Source: Variovorax paradoxus (GTDB lineage: Bacteria; Pseudomonadota; Gammaproteobacteria; Burkholderiales; Burkholderiaceae_C). Taken from it: 64,000 nucleotides of DNA. Where the stretch lies: assembly GCF_018614875.1 (NCBI RefSeq), contig NZ_JAGGNW010000033.1:24257-88256 (forward strand), written 5' to 3'. This document shows positions 54,496-63,768 of this stretch, piece by piece (position 1 is the first letter of the stretch; each line of letters begins with the position of its first letter). A program made the translations under genes and the position numbers. Below the pieces are notes generated by a model, which was given only the letters and a program-made list of their open reading frames with translations, did not search any database and was not told the DNA's origin.

Positions 54496-55592
54496 GCGCA
54501 GCGCCGATGAGCGGCGGGGGCGTGTACCTTGCCGGCATGGGCCTGGCCTGCACGCTGGGCAACGATCTTCCGTCCGCCGTGGCCGCGCTGGCCCGCGGCG
54601 GCGTAAGGCCCACGCCGGTCGCCGTCTCGGAAGGCGTGCAGTGGCCCGTCCACATGCTGCAGCCGCAGGACGGCGACTGGCGGCAGCGCCTGGAACGCGT
54701 CGTGCGCGGCGTGGTCGCGCAGGCGGACGAAGGAGCGGGAACGGAGGCACGGCGTTCCGGCCCGCTCTTCGTCGCGTCGTCCTCGCTGGACATCGGCGGC
54801 ATGGAGCACACGGTGCAGGATCTGCGCCTTGGAGGCGACCTGCAGGACTTTGCCGGCCTGGTGGCCGCTGCGCTCGACTGGCAGGGGCCGGTGTTCACCG
54901 TCTCCACGGCCTGCACCTCGGCGCTCAATGCGGTGTTCGCGGGCTGCGATCTCATCCGAAGCGGGCAAGCCGACGAGGCCCTGGTCATCGGCGCAGAGTT
55001 GGGCAACCGCTTCACGGTGGCCGGCTTCGGCGCGATGCAGCTGCTCTCGCCCACAAGCGCGCAGCCCTTCGGCGCGGGGCGCAACGGGCTGGTGCTCGGC
55101 GAGGCGGTGGCCGCATTGCGACTCGGCTCGCGCGCGGCGCGCTGGCGCATCGCGGGCGGGGCCAACGTGGTCGACGGGCGCAACCCCTCGGGCACCGAAG
55201 CCGGCGCGGTGCTTGCCATGTGCCATCAAGCCCTGGCGCAGAGCGGACTGCAGCCGCGCGACATCGACCTGATCAAGGTGCAGGCGGCGGGCAGCCCGGT
55301 CAACGATGCGATCGAGGTGCTGGCCTTGAAGCAGGTCTTCGATCCGCTGCCGCCGCTGGTGTCGCTCAAGTCGGCGATCGGCCATACGCTGGGCGCGTCG
55401 GGGGCTGCCGAGCTGGCCCTGCTCGTGGCCTGCATCGAAGCCGGCGTGTGGCCGTCGGCCGGCTATGCCATCGACGATGAGCTCGGCATTGCCCTGAGCA
55501 CGCAGGCGCCTTCCGGGCTGCGCAACATCCTGCTCAACGTGGTCGGCTTCGGCGGCGGGCACGCCTCGCTGGTGCTGGAGGATGGCCGATGA
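54492..55592 (+). CDS. KAS II-like ketosynthase with first catalytic His replaced by Gln
   Basis: A 366-residue condensing enzyme of the FabB/FabF fold. The nucleophile Cys141 is present (VSTACTSALNA) and the second His298 is present (KSAIGHTLGASGA). The segment that normally reads AHGT-TP-ND is VQAAGSPVND, with Gln264 at the first His. At 366 residues it is shorter than FabF (about 412). It may be a transacylating or low-decarboxylation ketosynthase, or act with the next protein. Coupled to the ACP gene by ATGA. Confidence 0.8.
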   Translation: MSAAPMSGGGVYLAGMGLACTLGNDLPSAVAALARGGVRPTPVAVSEGVQWPVHMLQPQDGDWRQRLERVVRGVVAQADEGAGTEARRSGPLFVASSSLDIGGMEHTVQDLRLGGDLQDFAGLVAAALDWQGPVFTVSTACTSALNAVFAGCDLIRSGQADEALVIGAELGNRFTVAGFGAMQLLSPTSAQPFGAGRNGLVLGEAVAALRLGSRAARWRIAGGANVVDGRNPSGTEAGAVLAMCHQALAQSGLQPRDIDLIKVQAAGSPVNDAIEVLALKQVFDPLPPLVSLKSAIGHTLGASGAAELALLVACIEAGVWPSAGYAIDDELGIALSTQAPSGLRNILLNVVGFGGGHASLVLEDGR

Positions 55593-56092
55593 ACGCCGGT
55601 TCCTCCCAGGCATGGCGCACCGTCGCCCACTTCCGGGCCGATCCGCTGCCGGCAGACTGGCGCGACCAGCTCGCGCACCGGCTCGGCCGGCGGCCGCGGC
55701 GGGTCGGCCTCTGGACCGAGCTCGCGATGTTCGGGGCCCGGCAGTGCCTCGATGCCGCGGGCGAGACCGCCTTGCCTGCGGGCGCCCGCTTGCGGGTTTC
55801 GAGCCTGCGCGGCGCCTGGGGCGCGACGCATGCGGGCCTGGCGCAGTTCGACGCGGGCATGCTGATGCCATTCACCTTCATGCAGGGCCAGCCTGCCTTG
55901 ATGCTGGCGGAGGTCGGCCGCTGCCTCGAATGGCAGGGCGATGCGAGCTTTGCGCTGTGCCGCGATCCGCAGCAACTGCTGCAACTCTCGAAGCTGGGCG
56001 CCGCAAGCGCCGGCTTGCTGCTCGGCGTGGTGGAAGAAGAGCGCAACGGCGAGCAGCCGCGCTCCGAATGGTGGCGGCTGGTGCCGGCCTGA
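55589..56092 (+). CDS. Last cluster protein, unknown, possibly ketosynthase-related
   Basis: A 167-residue soluble protein overlapping the ketosynthase gene by ATGA. Segments such as ARLRVSSLRGAWGATHAGLAQFD, MPFTFMQGQPALMLAEVGRCL and SAGLLLGVVEEERN vaguely recall the N-terminal part of thiolase-fold chain-length-factor proteins (Ketoacyl-synt_2), but I see no catalytic Cys in a typical context. It could be a non-catalytic partner of the ketosynthase. That is a weak inference; treat as unknown. Confidence 0.65.
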   Translation: MNAGSSQAWRTVAHFRADPLPADWRDQLAHRLGRRPRRVGLWTELAMFGARQCLDAAGETALPAGARLRVSSLRGAWGATHAGLAQFDAGMLMPFTFMQGQPALMLAEVGRCLEWQGDASFALCRDPQQLLQLSKLGAASAGLLLGVVEEERNGEQPRSEWWRLVPA

Positions 56093-56141
56093 CGCATCGC
56101 AAGGCGTTCCAGTGGGCCACCAGTGCCTCGGGCGTCTCCGG

Positions 56142-57233
56142 CTATTGCTCCATGGCGGCCTTGACCTCCTGGCCAAGGTCGAGCACCGACATCGCGTAGT
56201 AGCTGCTCCAGTTGTAGCGCGTGATCACGTAGAAGTTGCGCGTGCCGGCCACGTAGGTCGGCGGCGCATCGGCGCCGTTCTGCAGCTCGACCAGCGCGAG
56301 CAGGCCCTTGTGGCGCAGGCCGTCGCCCTCAGGCACGGCACCGGCGGCCACGAAGCTGTCGGTGCTGAAGCTCGGCAGGATGTCGGGCGCCAGCAGCAGC
56401 GCCTTCTTGAGGCGGGCCTCTTCGAAATGCACCGGGTAGATCGCGGGCATGCCGGGCGTCCAGCCAAAGGTCTTGAAGTAGTTGGCGACCGAGCCGATCA
56501 CGTCGGCGGGGTTGTCGACCAGGTCGATGCGGCTGTCGCCGTCGAAGTCGACCGCGTACTTGGCGATGCTGCTGGGCATGAATTGCGGCATGCCCATGGC
56601 GCCGGCATAGCTGCCCAGGGGCAGCAGCGGGTTGTCGGCGGTGCGGCTTTCGGTGCTCAGGAAGCTCTCGAGCTCGGCGCGGAAGAAGGCTTCGCGCTCG
56701 GCCGCGCGCGGATGGGCCTGCGGAAAGTCGAAGGACAGCGTGGCCAGTGCATCGATCACGCGGAAGTTGCCCATGTTGCGGCCGTAGATGGTTTCCACGC
56801 CGACGATGCCCACGATGATCTCGGCCGGCACGCCGTACGTCGCCTCCGCGCGCGCGAGCGTGTCGGCGTTGTTGCGCCAGAAGCGCACGCCGGCGGCAAT
56901 GCGCGTCGCGTCGATGAAGCGGCTGCGATAGGCCTGCCAGTTCTTCACCGTGCCGGCAGGGCCTGGCAGCATCAGGCGCGGCACGTTCGGCAGAAAGCGC
57001 GCGCTGCCGATGGTGGCGCGGACCCATTCGCGGTCGAGGCCGCGGCGCTCGGCCACGTCGTCGGCAAAGCGCATGGCGTCGTCGCGCGTGGCGTAGGGCG
57101 TGCTGCCGATCACGGTTTTCACGCCGCGGCCGTTGGGGGCTTTCTGGGCCTGCGCGCCCGTGGACCCTGCGCAGCAGGCGGCAAGGAGGGCGATGGCGGC
57201 GGCGCGGCGCGGCGCGTGAAGAAAAAATCGCAT
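56142..57233 (-). CDS. mltB: Lytic murein transglycosylase B-like protein
   Basis: A 363-residue exported transglycosylase of family MltB. The signal sequence MRFFLHAPRRAAAIALLAACCAG includes LLAAC, so lipidation is possible. The catalytic Glu lies in GIVGVETIYGRNMGNFRV. AGAMGMPQFMPSSIAKYAVDFDGDSRIDL is the second hallmark. ATG 57233 is chosen because it gives the signal peptide. It is the last gene of a minus-strand run after moxR, the DUF58 gene and the tgpA-like gene, and is convergent with the biosynthetic cluster. Confidence 0.92.
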   Translation of the reverse strand: MRFFLHAPRRAAAIALLAACCAGSTGAQAQKAPNGRGVKTVIGSTPYATRDDAMRFADDVAERRGLDREWVRATIGSARFLPNVPRLMLPGPAGTVKNWQAYRSRFIDATRIAAGVRFWRNNADTLARAEATYGVPAEIIVGIVGVETIYGRNMGNFRVIDALATLSFDFPQAHPRAAEREAFFRAELESFLSTESRTADNPLLPLGSYAGAMGMPQFMPSSIAKYAVDFDGDSRIDLVDNPADVIGSVANYFKTFGWTPGMPAIYPVHFEEARLKKALLLAPDILPSFSTDSFVAAGAVPEGDGLRHKGLLALVELQNGADAPPTYVAGTRNFYVITRYNWSSYYAMSVLDLGQEVKAAMEQ

Positions 57234-57285
57234 GGAGGCGATTGTGCCGTCCGCGCCAGCCCGCCTCCGCGGCACACAGGCGGTT

Positions 57286-59307
57286 TCAGCGCCTGGGAGT
57301 CGGCGCAGCGGGCCAGTCCAGGCGCCGGAACTCGGCCCGCAGGGCCGCGAGCGAGGCCGGCGAGGCCTGGGCGTATCGCTGGGCCTCGAGCTTCAGCAGC
57401 CATTCGCGCACCGCCTCTGCCGCGGGGCCGAAGCGTGCCTCGGCCTGCGCGGCCATCTGGCGCGGCGGCGCCGTGTCGGGCACCTTCAGCCCGGCCTTGG
57501 CGAGGCGCGCGCGCGCCTGGCCGAGCAGGCGCAGCCACGGGTCGTGCTGGCTGCGTTCCCACAGGGCCCATGCGGCGCCGGCAAGGCTCGCGCCCACCAG
57601 CAGGTAGAGCAGCACGTAGGCCAGGTCTTCGAGGCTGGGCGCTTGGAAGCCGATGCTCTTCAGCAGGTTGAGCTGGCGGCTCTGGGTGTAGTTGAGCACC
57701 CACTGGTTCCAGCCGTTGTTCACTGCTTCCCACGCCGCGCGCAGGTTCTGCGCCAGCGTGGGGCTCATCGCGCCGATGGCGCCGGCGAACAGGCCCGGCT
57801 GCGGCACGAGCCGCTGCAACTGGCCGACCCGGCCTGGCGACACCGCGCCGGTGGGGTCGACGCGCACCCAGCCCACGCCTTCTTCCCAGACCTCGGCCCA
57901 GGCGTGCGCGTCGCTCTGGCGCAGCATCCAGTAGTTGTCGACGCCGTTGAGTTCGCCACCCTGGTAGCCGGTCACGATGCGCGCCGGAATGCCGAGCCCG
58001 CGCATCAGCACCACGAAGGCCGAGGCGATGTGCTCGCAGAAGCCTTCCTTGCGGTCGAACCAGAACTCGTCGGCCGTGTCGTTGCCGTAGACGCCGGGCT
58101 CCAGCGTGTAGCTGTAGCCGCCGGTGCGCAGCCGCTGCAGCGCTGCGCGGATGAAGGCCTGCGTGCCGGCGTTGGCCAGCGCGGGCTGGGCGCGCATCTC
58201 CGCGGCAAGCGCGGCAGTGCGCGGGTTCGATCCGGGCGGCAGCGCGAGATAGGGCCGCAGTGCGGCCGTCTGCCGTACCGGACCGCTATGGAATTGCGTG
58301 TAGCTCTCGGCGCGGTAGCGCACGAGGTCGGAGATGGGACGGTTCGCGATCCATTGCAGGTCGGGCGTGCCCGTGACTTCGAAACCGGGCGCCTGCGGTG
58401 CGCTCGGCGCCGCATCGAGCGTCAGCAGCCAGGGACGCTGGTTGGGCTCGAGCGTGACCTCGTAGCGCACCGGCTGGCCGCTGGTGCGCAGGTTGCCCGA
58501 TGCCGGCGCGCCGCGCGCCCAGGACGGCAGCGTCGTCCACTCGCGCCCGTCGAACTGCGCAAGCACGGGCCCGCGGAAGTACAGCTGGCTTTGGGGCGGC
58601 ACGCGTTCGTTCTCGAACTTGATGCGCGCCGCAATGCTGTCGTCGAGCGCCAGTTCGGCAATGGTGCCCACGCGCATGGTGTTCGACAGGCCCGTGCGCC
58701 CGGCCATCGCATCGCCGGGCGTGCCCCACAGCGGCGCGAAGCGCGGGAACAGCAGGAACAGCGCGAGCATGACAGGCGCGCCCGCAAGCGCCATCCAGCT
58801 GGCGGTGCGCGCCGCCTGCATCAACGGCGGCTTGCCCACCGGCATGTGCGCATTGACCAGCGCGGTGAGCAGGCCCAGCAGCGCAAGCAGCATGGTGACC
58901 GCGGTCATCAGCGACTGCGAGTAGAAGAAGTTCGTGAGCATCGCGAAGAAGCCCAGGAAGAAGATGACGAAGGCGTCCCGGCGCGCGCGCAGCTCCAGCG
59001 TCTTCAAGGCCAGCAGGATCACGACCAGCGTTACTCCGGCGTCGCGCCCCAGCAGGGTGCGATGGGTGGCGAAGGTGGCGACCAGCGTCAGCGCCAGCAG
59101 GCCCACGCGCAGCCACTTGCCTGGAAGCGGACGGGCTTCCATGGCGAGCGTGCTGCGCCAGACCAGGACCATGGCCGTGATGGCGGTGCACCACCAGGGC
59201 AGGTTCCCGGCCTGCGGAAGAACGATGAGCGCGATGACCGCGAGCAGGAACAGGGTGTCCCTGGCGTCCCTTGGCAGCGCGGAGATCTCGCGCATGAACT
59301 TGTTCAT
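57286..59307 (-). CDS. TgpA-like membrane transglutaminase (DUF3488)
   Basis: A 673-residue protein with about seven N-terminal transmembrane helices (residues 18-190) and one more near residue 560. Between them is a periplasmic transglutaminase core: the Cys in KEGFCEHIASAFVVLMRGLG, the His in SDAHAWAEVWEEG and the Asp in VRVDPTGA. This is the architecture of Pseudomonas TgpA. It sits in the typical MoxR-DUF58-TgpA gene set. Confidence 0.9.
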   Translation of the reverse strand: MNKFMREISALPRDARDTLFLLAVIALIVLPQAGNLPWWCTAITAMVLVWRSTLAMEARPLPGKWLRVGLLALTLVATFATHRTLLGRDAGVTLVVILLALKTLELRARRDAFVIFFLGFFAMLTNFFYSQSLMTAVTMLLALLGLLTALVNAHMPVGKPPLMQAARTASWMALAGAPVMLALFLLFPRFAPLWGTPGDAMAGRTGLSNTMRVGTIAELALDDSIAARIKFENERVPPQSQLYFRGPVLAQFDGREWTTLPSWARGAPASGNLRTSGQPVRYEVTLEPNQRPWLLTLDAAPSAPQAPGFEVTGTPDLQWIANRPISDLVRYRAESYTQFHSGPVRQTAALRPYLALPPGSNPRTAALAAEMRAQPALANAGTQAFIRAALQRLRTGGYSYTLEPGVYGNDTADEFWFDRKEGFCEHIASAFVVLMRGLGIPARIVTGYQGGELNGVDNYWMLRQSDAHAWAEVWEEGVGWVRVDPTGAVSPGRVGQLQRLVPQPGLFAGAIGAMSPTLAQNLRAAWEAVNNGWNQWVLNYTQSRQLNLLKSIGFQAPSLEDLAYVLLYLLVGASLAGAAWALWERSQHDPWLRLLGQARARLAKAGLKVPDTAPPRQMAAQAEARFGPAAEAVREWLLKLEAQRYAQASPASLAALRAEFRRLDWPAAPTPRR

Positions 59308-59353
59308 GCGCGCGGCCCCTGGCCGAGGGAACGAGGGGCGTTCAGAAGAGGAT

Positions 59354-60325
59354 TCAACATAGCGCCAGCGCCTCCAGGCAGGCTCTCCGGTGGGCTTCTC
59401 CCTGCGACGGCTGCACCACCCGTGCGGCCACGCGGATCCCGTAGTCCACGCCCAGCCGGTCCGCCATCAACACCCAGGCGCAGAGCCGCGACACCCGGGC
59501 TTCGGTGTCGGCCAGCTGGGTGGCCTGGGCGTCGAGCCAGAGTTCTTCGCGCTGCGTCTGCTGCGTGTCGCGGCTCACCAGGTCTTCAGACCCGGTGGCT
59601 TGCGCGCGCGCCGCCTTCTTCCAGACCACGAGCTTGAGCGGGTCGCCGCGCCGATAGGCCCGCAGGCCGTCGTACTCGCCGGCGGCCTGGGCGCGCAGGG
59701 CGGCCGAGGTGGCGGCCGGCCCCGACAGCGGCTCGCCCGGCGGCAGCGGCGGCGGATGCGCTTCGGGCGTTGGATAGACCAGCATCTTCGCGGCCGGCCG
59801 CCACACCGTCCAGACGCGGAAGGTCCCGAGCGGAAAACGGGTTTCGGCGGTGAGCGGGGGCACCGGATGGAGTCCGCGCCGCTCGGGCTTGAATGCGATC
59901 TCGACGGTGGCGCTGCCCTCGGCCGGGACATCGGTCCAGGCCCACTGGCCGCTGCCGCGCACAGCCATGCCGATGCCGTAGCGCACGCTGCGCCGCGCGT
60001 TGTGCAGCACCACGCGAAAGACCGCGGCTGCCCCCGCATAGTGCGCCTCGGGCTGCATCATGTGCATGGCCAGGCCGCGCAGCGTGGCGTGGCAGACATG
60101 CATGCCCACGGCCACGCTGCCCGCGAGCAGGAAGGTCAGCAGGTAGCCGAGGTTGAGCTGGTAGTTGATCGACGCGATCAAGAGCACCAGCAGCGTGGCG
60201 CCCAGCGTCCAGCCGGCACGCGTGGGCACGATGTAGACGTTGCGCTGCGTGAGTTCCAGCGTGTCCGAAGGCGGCCGGCGCGACAGGAACCAGCCGTCGA
60301 TGCGCGAGCGTAGCGACGCGATCAT
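59354..60325 (-). CDS. DUF58 membrane protein
   Basis: A 323-residue protein. Two adjacent hydrophobic helices (about residues 38-75) are followed by a soluble part with the DUF58 signature GEYDGLRAYRRGDPLKLVVWKKAARAQ, related to vWA-type domains. DUF58 proteins are normally encoded beside a MoxR ATPase, which is thought to remodel them. It lies 25 nt after the moxR gene. Confidence 0.9.
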   Translation of the reverse strand: MIASLRSRIDGWFLSRRPPSDTLELTQRNVYIVPTRAGWTLGATLLVLLIASINYQLNLGYLLTFLLAGSVAVGMHVCHATLRGLAMHMMQPEAHYAGAAAVFRVVLHNARRSVRYGIGMAVRGSGQWAWTDVPAEGSATVEIAFKPERRGLHPVPPLTAETRFPLGTFRVWTVWRPAAKMLVYPTPEAHPPPLPPGEPLSGPAATSAALRAQAAGEYDGLRAYRRGDPLKLVVWKKAARAQATGSEDLVSRDTQQTQREELWLDAQATQLADTEARVSRLCAWVLMADRLGVDYGIRVAARVVQPSQGEAHRRACLEALALC

Positions 60326-60350
60326 CGGTGGCAGACGGAATGGTTCATCG

Positions 60351-61283
60351 TTACGGCAGCGGCACGTCCGCGATCATCGCGCGCACCTGCTCCACGGCGC
60401 CGCGGCCCGCGTCGCCCACCGGGGTGAGGCGGTGCGCAACGGTCTGCGGCAGTATCGACTGCACGTCGTCGGGCGCGACGTAGTTGCGGTTGGCCAGCAG
60501 CGCCTGCGCCTTGGCGGCGCGCAGCACGGCAATGCCGGCACGCGGCGAGAGACCCTGCAGGAACCAGCGGCCCGAACGCGTGGCGGCGATCAGGTCCTGC
60601 ACGTAGTTCAGCAGCGGCTCGGCCGCATGCACCTGCTGCACGCGCTGCTGCAACGCGGTCAGCTCGCCGGCGGTCAGCATGGCGGGCAGGGTGGCCAGCA
60701 TTTCGCGCCGGTCGGCGCCGGAGAGCAGCTCGCGCTCCGCGGCGCGGTCGGGGTAGCCCAGCGAGATGCGCATGAGGAAGCGGTCGAGCTGCGACTCCGG
60801 CAAGGCGAAGGTGCCGAGCTGGTCCTGCGGGTTCTGCGTGGCAATCACGAAGAAGGGCGTGGGCAGCGGCCGCGTCTCGCCTTCGATGGTGACCTGCTTT
60901 TCTTCCATCGCCTCGAGCAGCGCGCTTTGCGTCTTGGGGCTGGCGCGGTTGATTTCGTCCGCCAGCAGCACCTGCGCGAAGATCGGCCCGGGATGGAAGA
61001 CGAAGGCCTGCTGGCCCCGGTCGTAGATGGCCACGCCCGACAGGTCGCCCGGCATCAGGTCGGCGGTGAACTGCACGCGCGAGAACTGAAGCCCGAAGGT
61101 GTGCGAGAGCGCATGGGCGAGGGTGGTCTTGCCGACCCCCGGCACATCCTCGATCAGCAGGTGCCCGCCCGCGAGCAGGCATGCCACGCAGTCGCGCACC
61201 TGGGGCTCCTTGCCTACGATCACCGTGTTAAGCTGACTCAGCAAAGTGGCAAGCTTCGCAGCAACGTCCATATTTGTATCCAT
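60351..61283 (-). CDS. MoxR-family AAA+ ATPase
   Basis: A 310-residue chaperone-like ATPase. Walker A is EDVPGVGKTTLAHAL and Walker B is VLLADEINRASPKTQSALLEAMEEKQVTI. The sensor segment FFVIATQNPQDQLGTFALPESQLDRF and an Arg finger follow. It probably acts on the adjacent DUF58 and TgpA-like proteins. ATG 61283 is chosen; TTG 61289 and ATG 61271 are other options. It is divergent from the deacetylase gene across 74 bp. Confidence 0.93.
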   Translation of the reverse strand: MDTNMDVAAKLATLLSQLNTVIVGKEPQVRDCVACLLAGGHLLIEDVPGVGKTTLAHALSHTFGLQFSRVQFTADLMPGDLSGVAIYDRGQQAFVFHPGPIFAQVLLADEINRASPKTQSALLEAMEEKQVTIEGETRPLPTPFFVIATQNPQDQLGTFALPESQLDRFLMRISLGYPDRAAERELLSGADRREMLATLPAMLTAGELTALQQRVQQVHAAEPLLNYVQDLIAATRSGRWFLQGLSPRAGIAVLRAAKAQALLANRNYVAPDDVQSILPQTVAHRLTPVGDAGRGAVEQVRAMIADVPLP

Positions 61284-61357
61284 ATGCAAACGATACCGTA
61301 AGACTGCGCGGCCCCATGCCGTGTGAGGTCTAGATACGACAGAGACACGGCAAACAC

Positions 61358-62311
61358 ATGGGCAAGACCGGCTACTTCACACATCGCGATTGCTGGAAGC
61401 ACGACATGGGCCGGGGCCATCCCGAATGTCCCGAGCGGCTCGACGCCATCGAAGACCGGCTGCTGCTCACCGGCGTAGGCGATGCCCTCGAGCACCGGGA
61501 GGTGCCGCTGGCCACCCTTTCGCAAATCACGCGCGCACACAGCGAGGCGCACCTCGAACACCTCGAAGCGCTTCACCAGCGCCTGGTGGCCGACGAACCG
61601 GCCGGCGGGCCTGCCCATGCGCAGCTCGACCCCGACACCATTCTGAACCGCTTCACCTTGCTGGCCGCGCGCCGCGCCGCGGGCGCCGCCATTGCGGCCA
61701 CCGATGCGGTGATGGCGGGCGAGATCGAGAACGCGTTCTGCTCGGTGCGCCCGCCCGGACACCACGCCTGCCGCGGGCAGGCCATGGGCTTCTGCTTTCT
61801 CAACAACGTGGCCATTGCGGCGCGGCATGCGCTCGAGGTGCACGGCCTGGAGCGCGTGGCGGTCGTCGATTTCGACGTGCACCATGGCAACGGCACCGAG
61901 AACATCCTGTCGAACGACCCGCGCGTGCTGATGGTGGGCTTCTTCCAGCATCCGTTCTATCCGTACAGCGGCACCGAGCACCCGGCTTCGAACATGCTGA
62001 ACCTGCCGATCCCGGCCTATACCAGGGGCATGGACGTGCGCGAGCTGATCGAGGCCGCCTGGATGCCCCGGCTCGAGGAGTTTGCGCCGCAGATGATCTT
62101 CGTGAGCGCGGGCTTCGACGCCCACCGCGAGGACGACCTGGGCCAGCTCGGGCTCACCGAGAACGACTTTGCCTGGATCACGGGCCGCATCCGCGATGTC
62201 GCCAGGCGCCATGCGCGCGGGCGCATCGTCTCGATGCTCGAAGGGGGCTACAACCTCGACGCCCTCGCGCGCAGCGTCGAAGCCCATATCCGCGTCCTTG
62301 CCGACCTGTAG
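61358..62311 (+). CDS. Histone-deacetylase-family protein (class II-like)
   Basis: A 317-residue zinc hydrolase. Family motifs in order: GRGHPECPERLDAI, RPPGHHACRGQAMGFCFLNNVAIAA with the His pair, VVDFDVHHGNGT with the metal-binding Asp and His, SAGFDAHREDDLGQL and EGGYNLDALA. Bacterial members deacetylate acetylpolyamines, acetoin-related proteins or other amides; the substrate here is open. Confidence 0.93.
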   Translation: MGKTGYFTHRDCWKHDMGRGHPECPERLDAIEDRLLLTGVGDALEHREVPLATLSQITRAHSEAHLEHLEALHQRLVADEPAGGPAHAQLDPDTILNRFTLLAARRAAGAAIAATDAVMAGEIENAFCSVRPPGHHACRGQAMGFCFLNNVAIAARHALEVHGLERVAVVDFDVHHGNGTENILSNDPRVLMVGFFQHPFYPYSGTEHPASNMLNLPIPAYTRGMDVRELIEAAWMPRLEEFAPQMIFVSAGFDAHREDDLGQLGLTENDFAWITGRIRDVARRHARGRIVSMLEGGYNLDALARSVEAHIRVLADL

Positions 62312-62335
62312 AGCCGCAGGCGCGAACATGGCGCC

Positions 62336-63631
62336 ATGTTTTCTCAAGAGATGAATTTCAACGATTTCACACAACGGCTGATCCAGGTCGACGCACGCGG
62401 CATCGGCATCGAACTGGCGGCGCTGGTGGCGTGCGTGGCGCTGGCCTGGGTTGTCACCCGATGGTTCGGGCGCGACCAGCCGAAGGATTCCATCTGGTTC
62501 GGCGAGCGCATCTTCGACGGGCTCCTGTTCCCGTTGCTGGCGCTGGTCTTCACCGAGCTGGCCCGGCGCGTGGTGAGCGACTTCCAGCCCGTGCTGGTGC
62601 TGCGCATCGGGGTGCCGGTGTTCCTGTCGCTGGCGGTCATCCGCCTGTTCGCGCGCGTGATGCGAGCGGTCTTTCCCGCCTCCAACCTGGTCCGGCTGCT
62701 GGAGCGCACGATCTCGTGGCTGGCCTGGATCGGCGCCATCCTGTGGATCGTCGGGCTGCTGCCGCCGGTGCTGGCCGAGCTCGACGACATCACGCTGGCC
62801 TTCGGCAAGACGCGCGTCAGCCTGCAGACCATCTTCCAGGGCGTGCTGTCGGCGGGGCTGGTGCTGGTGATCGCGCTGTGGATTGCCGCCACCATCGAGA
62901 AGCGCATCCTGCGCGAGGCCGTGACCGACCTGTCGATGCGCAAGGTGGCGTCGAACGCGGTGCGCGCCTTCCTGCTGCTGGTCGGCCTGCTGTTCGCGCT
63001 GTCGGCGGTGGGGGTCGACCTCACGGCGCTCTCGGTGCTGGGCGGCGCGCTGGGCGTGGGCCTGGGTTTCGGGCTGCAGAAGCTGGCGGCCAACTACGTG
63101 AGCGGCTTCGTGATCCTGCTCGAACGCTCCATCCGCATCGGCGACAACGTCAAGGTCGACACCTTCGAGGGCCGCATCACCGACATCAAGACGCGCTACA
63201 CACTCATCCGCGCGGGCAACGGGCGCGAGGCCATCGTGCCGAACGAATCGCTCATCACCAGCCGCGTCGAGAACCTCTCGATGGCGGACCGCAAGTTCAA
63301 CATCACCACCACCATCGTGGTGGGCTACGACAGCGACGTGGCGCAGGTCCAGTCCATTCTGTGCGCGGCGGCCAAGGCCCAGCCACGCGTGATGAGCGAC
63401 CCGGAACCCGTGGCCTTCCTGATGAACTTCGCGCCCGACGGGCTGGAGTTCACCCTGAACTTCTGGGTTGCCGACCCCGACAAGGGCAAGGACAACCTGC
63501 GCTCGGCCATCAACATCGCCATTCTCGAGGGCCTGCGCGGCGCGGGCGTGGACATTCCGTATCCGCAGCGCGTGCTGCGGGTGGAGTCGCTGCCGCCGGG
63601 CATTTCCGCCCCGCGTGATGCTGCCGTATAA
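62336..63631 (+). CDS. MscS-family mechanosensitive channel
   Basis: A 431-residue inner-membrane channel with more transmembrane helices than E. coli MscS (286 residues). The pore helix and beta domain are clear: SVLGGALGVGLGFGLQKLAANYVSGFVILLERSIRIGDNVKVDTFEGRITDIKTRYT, then PNESLITSRVENLS. The C-terminal mixed domain ends with GVDIPYPQRVLRVESLPPG. It starts 24 nt after the deacetylase stop. Confidence 0.93.
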   Translation: MFSQEMNFNDFTQRLIQVDARGIGIELAALVACVALAWVVTRWFGRDQPKDSIWFGERIFDGLLFPLLALVFTELARRVVSDFQPVLVLRIGVPVFLSLAVIRLFARVMRAVFPASNLVRLLERTISWLAWIGAILWIVGLLPPVLAELDDITLAFGKTRVSLQTIFQGVLSAGLVLVIALWIAATIEKRILREAVTDLSMRKVASNAVRAFLLLVGLLFALSAVGVDLTALSVLGGALGVGLGFGLQKLAANYVSGFVILLERSIRIGDNVKVDTFEGRITDIKTRYTLIRAGNGREAIVPNESLITSRVENLSMADRKFNITTTIVVGYDSDVAQVQSILCAAAKAQPRVMSDPEPVAFLMNFAPDGLEFTLNFWVADPDKGKDNLRSAINIAILEGLRGAGVDIPYPQRVLRVESLPPGISAPRDAAV

Positions 63632-63632
63632 T
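63627..63632 (+). promoter_or_regulatory. Possible -10 element for etfB
   Basis: A perfect consensus TATAAT lies at 63627-63632, overlapping the TAA stop of the MscS gene. TTTCCG at 63603-63608 is a weak -35 candidate with 18-bp spacing. The etfB ATG is 137 nt downstream. Confidence 0.35.
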
Positions 63633-63768
63633 CACGAAAAAGCACGGTCGTTCTTTTTTCTGCCCAACAATGCCAGTCGCCATGAGCGCAGGGGGCGGCA
63701 GAGGCCGGACCCTAAAATGACCGGCTGCCCTCGAAGCCCCCTTTTTGCAATCCAATGGAGTCAAGTCA

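Noticed and set aside
57232..59637. 801-residue plus-strand open frame
   Set aside because: Antisense to the TgpA-like gene; no motif and a typical shadow composition.
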